Source of the DNA: Sphingomonas sp. TZW2008
GTDB taxonomy: Bacteria; Pseudomonadota; Alphaproteobacteria; Sphingomonadales; Sphingomonadaceae
Direction of reading: 5' to 3'
DNA length: 64,000 nucleotides
NCBI RefSeq assembly: GCF_002117915.1
Contig: NZ_BDJB01000008.1
Location: 1-64,000 of the forward strand
Both the position numbers and the translations under genes were made by a program. Below the pieces are notes generated by a model, which worked only from the letters and a program-made list of their open reading frames with translations, was not told the DNA's origin and did not search any database. This document shows, one piece after another, positions 61,372-64,000 of the stretch. How positions within the stretch are numbered: position 1 is the first letter of the stretch; each line of letters starts with the position of its first letter.

Positions 61372-62619
61372 ATGAACTTCGACGACACCCCCGAAGAAGC
61401 CGCCTTCCGCGCCGAGGCGCGCGCCTGGATCGATGCCAACGCGCCCAAGCACCTCCACCCGATCCTGTCGGGGTCGGGCCACGGCACCGCCGGCGACATC
61501 GCCGATTTCGACATGCTTGCCGAGAGCAAGGCGTGGCAGCAGAAGAAGTACGACGCCGGCTGGGCCTGTCTTCACTGGCCCAAGGAATATGGCGGCCGCG
61601 GCGCCACGCCGATGCAGCGCGTGATCTGGAACCAGGAGGAAGGCGTCTACGCCACCCTCTCCTTCACCTTCATCATCGGTCAGGGGATGTGCGGCCCGAC
61701 GGTGATGGCGTGGGGGAATGAGGACGACAAGCAGGCGCTGCTCCCGCCGCTTGCCGCGGGGCAGGACATCTGGTGCCAGATGTTTTCCGAGCCCGCCGCC
61801 GGGTCCGATCTCGCGGGCCTTCGCACGCGCGCGGTGAAGGACGGCGACGAGTGGGTCATCAACGGCTCCAAGATCTGGACGTCGGGCGCGCACATCTCGC
61901 AGTACGGCATCCTCCTCACCCGCACTGATCCCACCGTCGCCAAACACAAGGGGCTGACGATGTTCTGGGTCGACATGCGCTCGCCCGGGATCGAGGTGCG
62001 TCCGATCCTCCAGGCGCACGGCCAGTCGGGCTTCAACGAGGTCTTCTTCACCGATCTGCGCGTGCCCGACAGCCAGCGCCTCGGCGGCGTCGGCCAGGGC
62101 TGGACGGTATCGCTGACAACGCTGATGAACGAGCGGCTGTCGATCGGTGCCGGCATGTCGACCGGGTTCGAGACGCTGCTCGACTATGCCGTCCGCGCGC
62201 CGGGCAGCGAGGGCGGCCGGCTGATCGACGACCCGTCGATCCGCTCGCGCGTTGCGGATTGGGCGACCAAGGCGAGCGGGCTCAAATATACCTCGATGCG
62301 CGCGCTCACCGCGCTGTCGAAGGGTCAGGAGCCGGGTCCGGAGAATTCGATCGGCAAGCTCGTCGCCGGCGCCACCAGCCAGGATATCGCGACCTTCGCG
62401 ATGGATCTGCAGGGCGAGGCGGGTGTCCTCACCGATCCCGCGCGGGCGGCGCACGCCGCGCGTTTCCAGGCGACGCTGATGCGCTCGCCCGCGACGCGGA
62501 TCGAAGGGGGCACCGACGAGATCCTGCGCAACATCATTGCCGAACGCGTGCTCGGGCTGCCGGGCGATGTCCGCGTCGACAAGGACGTGCCGTTCGAGAA
62601 GATCCCGACGCGCGCCTGA
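61372..62619 (+). CDS. Acyl-CoA dehydrogenase, likely catalytic subunit
   Basis: 415 residues, start at ATG (MNFDDTPEEAAFRAEARAWI) with AAGGAGG seven bases upstream. The FAD/substrate motif is CQMFSEPAAGSDLAGLRTRA, then NGSKIWTSGAHISQYGILL. The C-terminal loop RIEGGTDEILRNIIAERVLG holds the likely catalytic Glu. It is 14 bases downstream of the other dehydrogenase. The two would share one heteromeric active site, as in FadE-type pairs that act on bulky CoA esters. Confidence 0.88.
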   Translation: MNFDDTPEEAAFRAEARAWIDANAPKHLHPILSGSGHGTAGDIADFDMLAESKAWQQKKYDAGWACLHWPKEYGGRGATPMQRVIWNQEEGVYATLSFTFIIGQGMCGPTVMAWGNEDDKQALLPPLAAGQDIWCQMFSEPAAGSDLAGLRTRAVKDGDEWVINGSKIWTSGAHISQYGILLTRTDPTVAKHKGLTMFWVDMRSPGIEVRPILQAHGQSGFNEVFFTDLRVPDSQRLGGVGQGWTVSLTTLMNERLSIGAGMSTGFETLLDYAVRAPGSEGGRLIDDPSIRSRVADWATKASGLKYTSMRALTALSKGQEPGPENSIGKLVAGATSQDIATFAMDLQGEAGVLTDPARAAHAARFQATLMRSPATRIEGGTDEILRNIIAERVLGLPGDVRVDKDVPFEKIPTRA

Positions 62620-62625
62620 TCCCAT

Positions 62626-62664
62626 CCGCGTCCGGCGGTGCGCGAGCGTCGCCGCCGGATGCGG
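62626..62664 (+). terminator. Hairpin after the dehydrogenase operon
   Basis: Thirteen-base arms CCGCGTCCGGCGG and CCGCCGGATGCGG pair with one G-T wobble around a 13-base loop, seven bases after the stop. No T-tract follows, so termination strength is unclear. Confidence 0.5.
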
Positions 62665-62811
62665 CTATTACTTCAAACCGCTGCCCAGCGGGGAAGCACG
62701 CGACCGCCGCCTCCGGCAAGCCGATCGACGCGGGATACGGCTCTTCTATCGCGAGACTGACCGCCGCGCTCGCCTGTACAGCTACCCCGGTTGCCGCGCG
62801 GACTGATGCGG

Positions 62812-63114
62812 CTATTTCCGCGGTTCGCAGCCCGGCGCGATCGACGCTGCGGTCACCACCTCCGGCAAACCCATCGCCGCCCGCAGGTTCGCACCTACCG
62901 TTGCAAACATCGCAGCGCGATCGTTGCCGGGCGTGATGCGACGCGCGACCAGCATCGCGCGCTCGTGCCCGCGCGCCAGCGCCAAGTGAACGTCGCGCGC
63001 TCGAAGGTCGATCGACCGCCGCGCCGCCTCGCGCTCCGCAGCCGCACGGTCGCGGTGATAAGCCGCCTGAAGACTTCCGCTATCCTTCGGCACTCGCCGA
63101 TCCCCGCCTGCCAC
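62812..63114 (-). CDS. Small helical protein, unknown
   Basis: 100 residues from a GTG start (VAGGDRRVPKDSGS). It is predicted helical with YHRDRAAAEREAARRSIDLR and ARGHERAMLVARR, then a weakly hydrophobic tail. The pattern resembles short Ala/Arg-rich proteins frequent in sphingomonads. No domain is recognised, and no strong ribosome site is seen, so the call rests on composition and reading-frame length. Confidence 0.4.
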   Translation of the reverse strand: MAGGDRRVPKDSGSLQAAYHRDRAAAEREAARRSIDLRARDVHLALARGHERAMLVARRITPGNDRAAMFATVGANLRAAMGLPEVVTAASIAPGCEPRK

Positions 63115-63307
63115 CGTGAGAGGCCAAGGTCGGCCGAGGTTGTAAAGATTTCGTTACCACGTATTAAAAAGCGCAAAGGTTAGAATGGTTTGCGCGTACC
63201 GCCCCTTCGAGCCCCGAGCTCGTACGCGGCCGGACGTGCTGCCTTGAAGCTAACGCATTGCTGCTCACCGGGCGGCACCGACGAGCGGCGCCGCCCCGCC
63301 GTGTGCC

Positions 63308-63772
63308 TTACCGCTCGGACGCCCCGCGCAGCGGCGCGACCGCCTCTCGGCCGAAACGCATGATGAGTTCGCCGATCTCGCGCGCCTGCGTCATGTTGCG
63401 CTGATTCTGATCGCGGAGGTAATCGCCCTGAATCTTCATCACCTGCGACAGGTCGTTCGCGCCCGCGGCCGCACGCATTGCCGCGAACGCCTCGCGCGCA
63501 TTCTGCTCCGCTTGGTCGATCATCGCGAGACCGATCGTCTTGTTGCCCTCGGCCACTTTCTCGCCCGTTGCCTTCATCGCGGCGCCGGCGCGCCGCGCCG
63601 GATCGGCGACCTTCTCCTCGAACGTTTCACGCGCCTTCTGCGCGCCCGCCTTCATCCGATCGGCGGCGCCCGTCGCAGCGCCCGCACCCGCACTCGCATC
63701 AGCGCTCGCACTCGACGTATCCGCCGCCGAGCCCTGCGCACCCGTCGTCTGCATATCCTTTTCGTCAGCCAT
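63308..63772 (-). CDS. Phasin family protein
   Basis: 154 residues from the ATG giving MADEKDMQTTG; a GTG one codon upstream is possible. A low-complexity Ala/Ser N-terminus (10-38) precedes the phasin helix bundle (about 60-145, including GLAMIDQAEQNAREAFAAMR and QGDYLRDQNQRNMTQAREI). Phasins coat polyhydroxyalkanoate granules. The start overlaps the stop of the wax ester synthase-like gene (TGATG), so storage-lipid functions appear to share one message. Confidence 0.85.
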   Translation of the reverse strand: MADEKDMQTTGAQGSAADTSSASADASAGAGAATGAADRMKAGAQKARETFEEKVADPARRAGAAMKATGEKVAEGNKTIGLAMIDQAEQNAREAFAAMRAAAGANDLSQVMKIQGDYLRDQNQRNMTQAREIGELIMRFGREAVAPLRGASER

Positions 63773-64000
63773 CACTTCGCTCCTTTGCGGTTCGCCGCCT
63801 TCTTCATACCGAGCGGCTTATCGATGATCTGCACGGCCGGCACCGGCACCGGCCGTGCCGCCGCGGCGCGCAGCGCGTCGAACGTCGAACGCAGCGCCGC
63901 GACATAAGTCGCAGGATCGGGCAGCATGTCGCGATCCGCAGTGAAGCTGATCGCGATCGTATCGCCGTAGCTATAGACCGGATGGATGATCCCCATGCCG
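63772..64000 (-). CDS. Wax ester synthase/diacylglycerol acyltransferase, C-terminus (partial)
   Basis: Only about 75 C-terminal residues lie in the window; the gene continues past base 64000. The sequence GMGIIHPVYSYGDTIAISF, then ADRDMLPDPATYVAALRSTF, matches the end of the WS/DGAT family, which esterifies acyl-CoA to fatty alcohols or diacylglycerol. The HHxxxDG active site would be upstream and cannot be checked. It is coupled to the phasin gene. Confidence 0.75.
   Translation of the reverse strand, partial: GMGIIHPVYSYGDTIAISFTADRDMLPDPATYVAALRSTFDALRAAAARPVPVPAVQIIDKPLGMKKAANRKGAK

Noticed and set aside
1..64000. CRISPR arrays, insertion sequences, restriction-modification or toxin-antitoxin pairs
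   Set aside because: No regularly spaced repeats, transposase motifs, methylase motifs paired with an endonuclease, or recognisable toxin-antitoxin pair were found on either strand.

Overview
The window looks like chromosome of a Sphingomonas-like alphaproteobacterium (order Sphingomonadales). The evidence is the high GC content with strong GC bias at third codon positions, a pyruvate dehydrogenase E1-beta carrying its own N-terminal lipoyl domain, a tonB-exbB-exbD-exbD cluster, a 1009-residue TonB-dependent receptor, Tad-type pilus genes and gene families typical of sphingomonads. The assignment is inferred from gene content only; no 16S gene is present.

Layout. 1-4390: a membrane-protein tail, a membrane-anchored EF-hand protein, a squalene/phytoene-synthase-family protein, then three translationally coupled Tad pilus genes (TadG-like with a vWA domain, and two TadE-like). 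4414-16417: pdhAB, an MFS exporter, cysK, a SleB-type cell-wall hydrolase, an acyl-CoA dehydrogenase with a MerR regulator, hisI, purF and an SDR. 16442-30265: serine hydrolase and cyclopropane-fatty-acid synthase, photolyase, 2-oxoacid:ferredoxin oxidoreductase (korAB), an HDAC-like amidohydrolase, an HSL-type esterase, the TonB receptor, and ahcY behind a perfect 20-bp palindrome. 30668-33279: the tonB-exbB-exbD-exbD operon. 33521-46301: folB, a GNAT enzyme, DUF1285, CoA pyrophosphatase, CCA-adding enzyme, GGDEF-EAL protein, parC, a lipoprotein esterase, purC-purS-purQ with a coupled methyltransferase, and a queuosine-precursor transporter.

46362-56124 is the accessory part. A tRNA-Arg(TCT) gene carries a roughly 9.7-kb integrated element bounded by a 46-bp duplication of the tRNA 3' end. 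It encodes a P4-type tyrosine recombinase, an AlpA/excisionase-like protein, a tight operon of small DNA-binding and unknown proteins, an initiator-like winged-helix protein whose gene contains iteron-like repeats, an array of short hairpins with TATTAT loops, two out-of-frame overlapping genes (one HGGxSTG type), and cargo (MarR regulator, orphan Flp pilin, small membrane proteins, a phage LPD38-like remnant). Near-identical 21-bp repeats at both ends look like integrase arm sites. The set resembles a replicating integrative element or phage satellite, and it is the most promising place for something undescribed.

56138-64000: chromosomal backbone resumes with DUF4031, a YihY-family membrane protein and a ZIP transporter. 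A FAD monooxygenase / NTF2-like / paired acyl-CoA dehydrogenase operon follows, then a small unknown gene, a phasin and the C-terminus of a wax ester synthase/DGAT.
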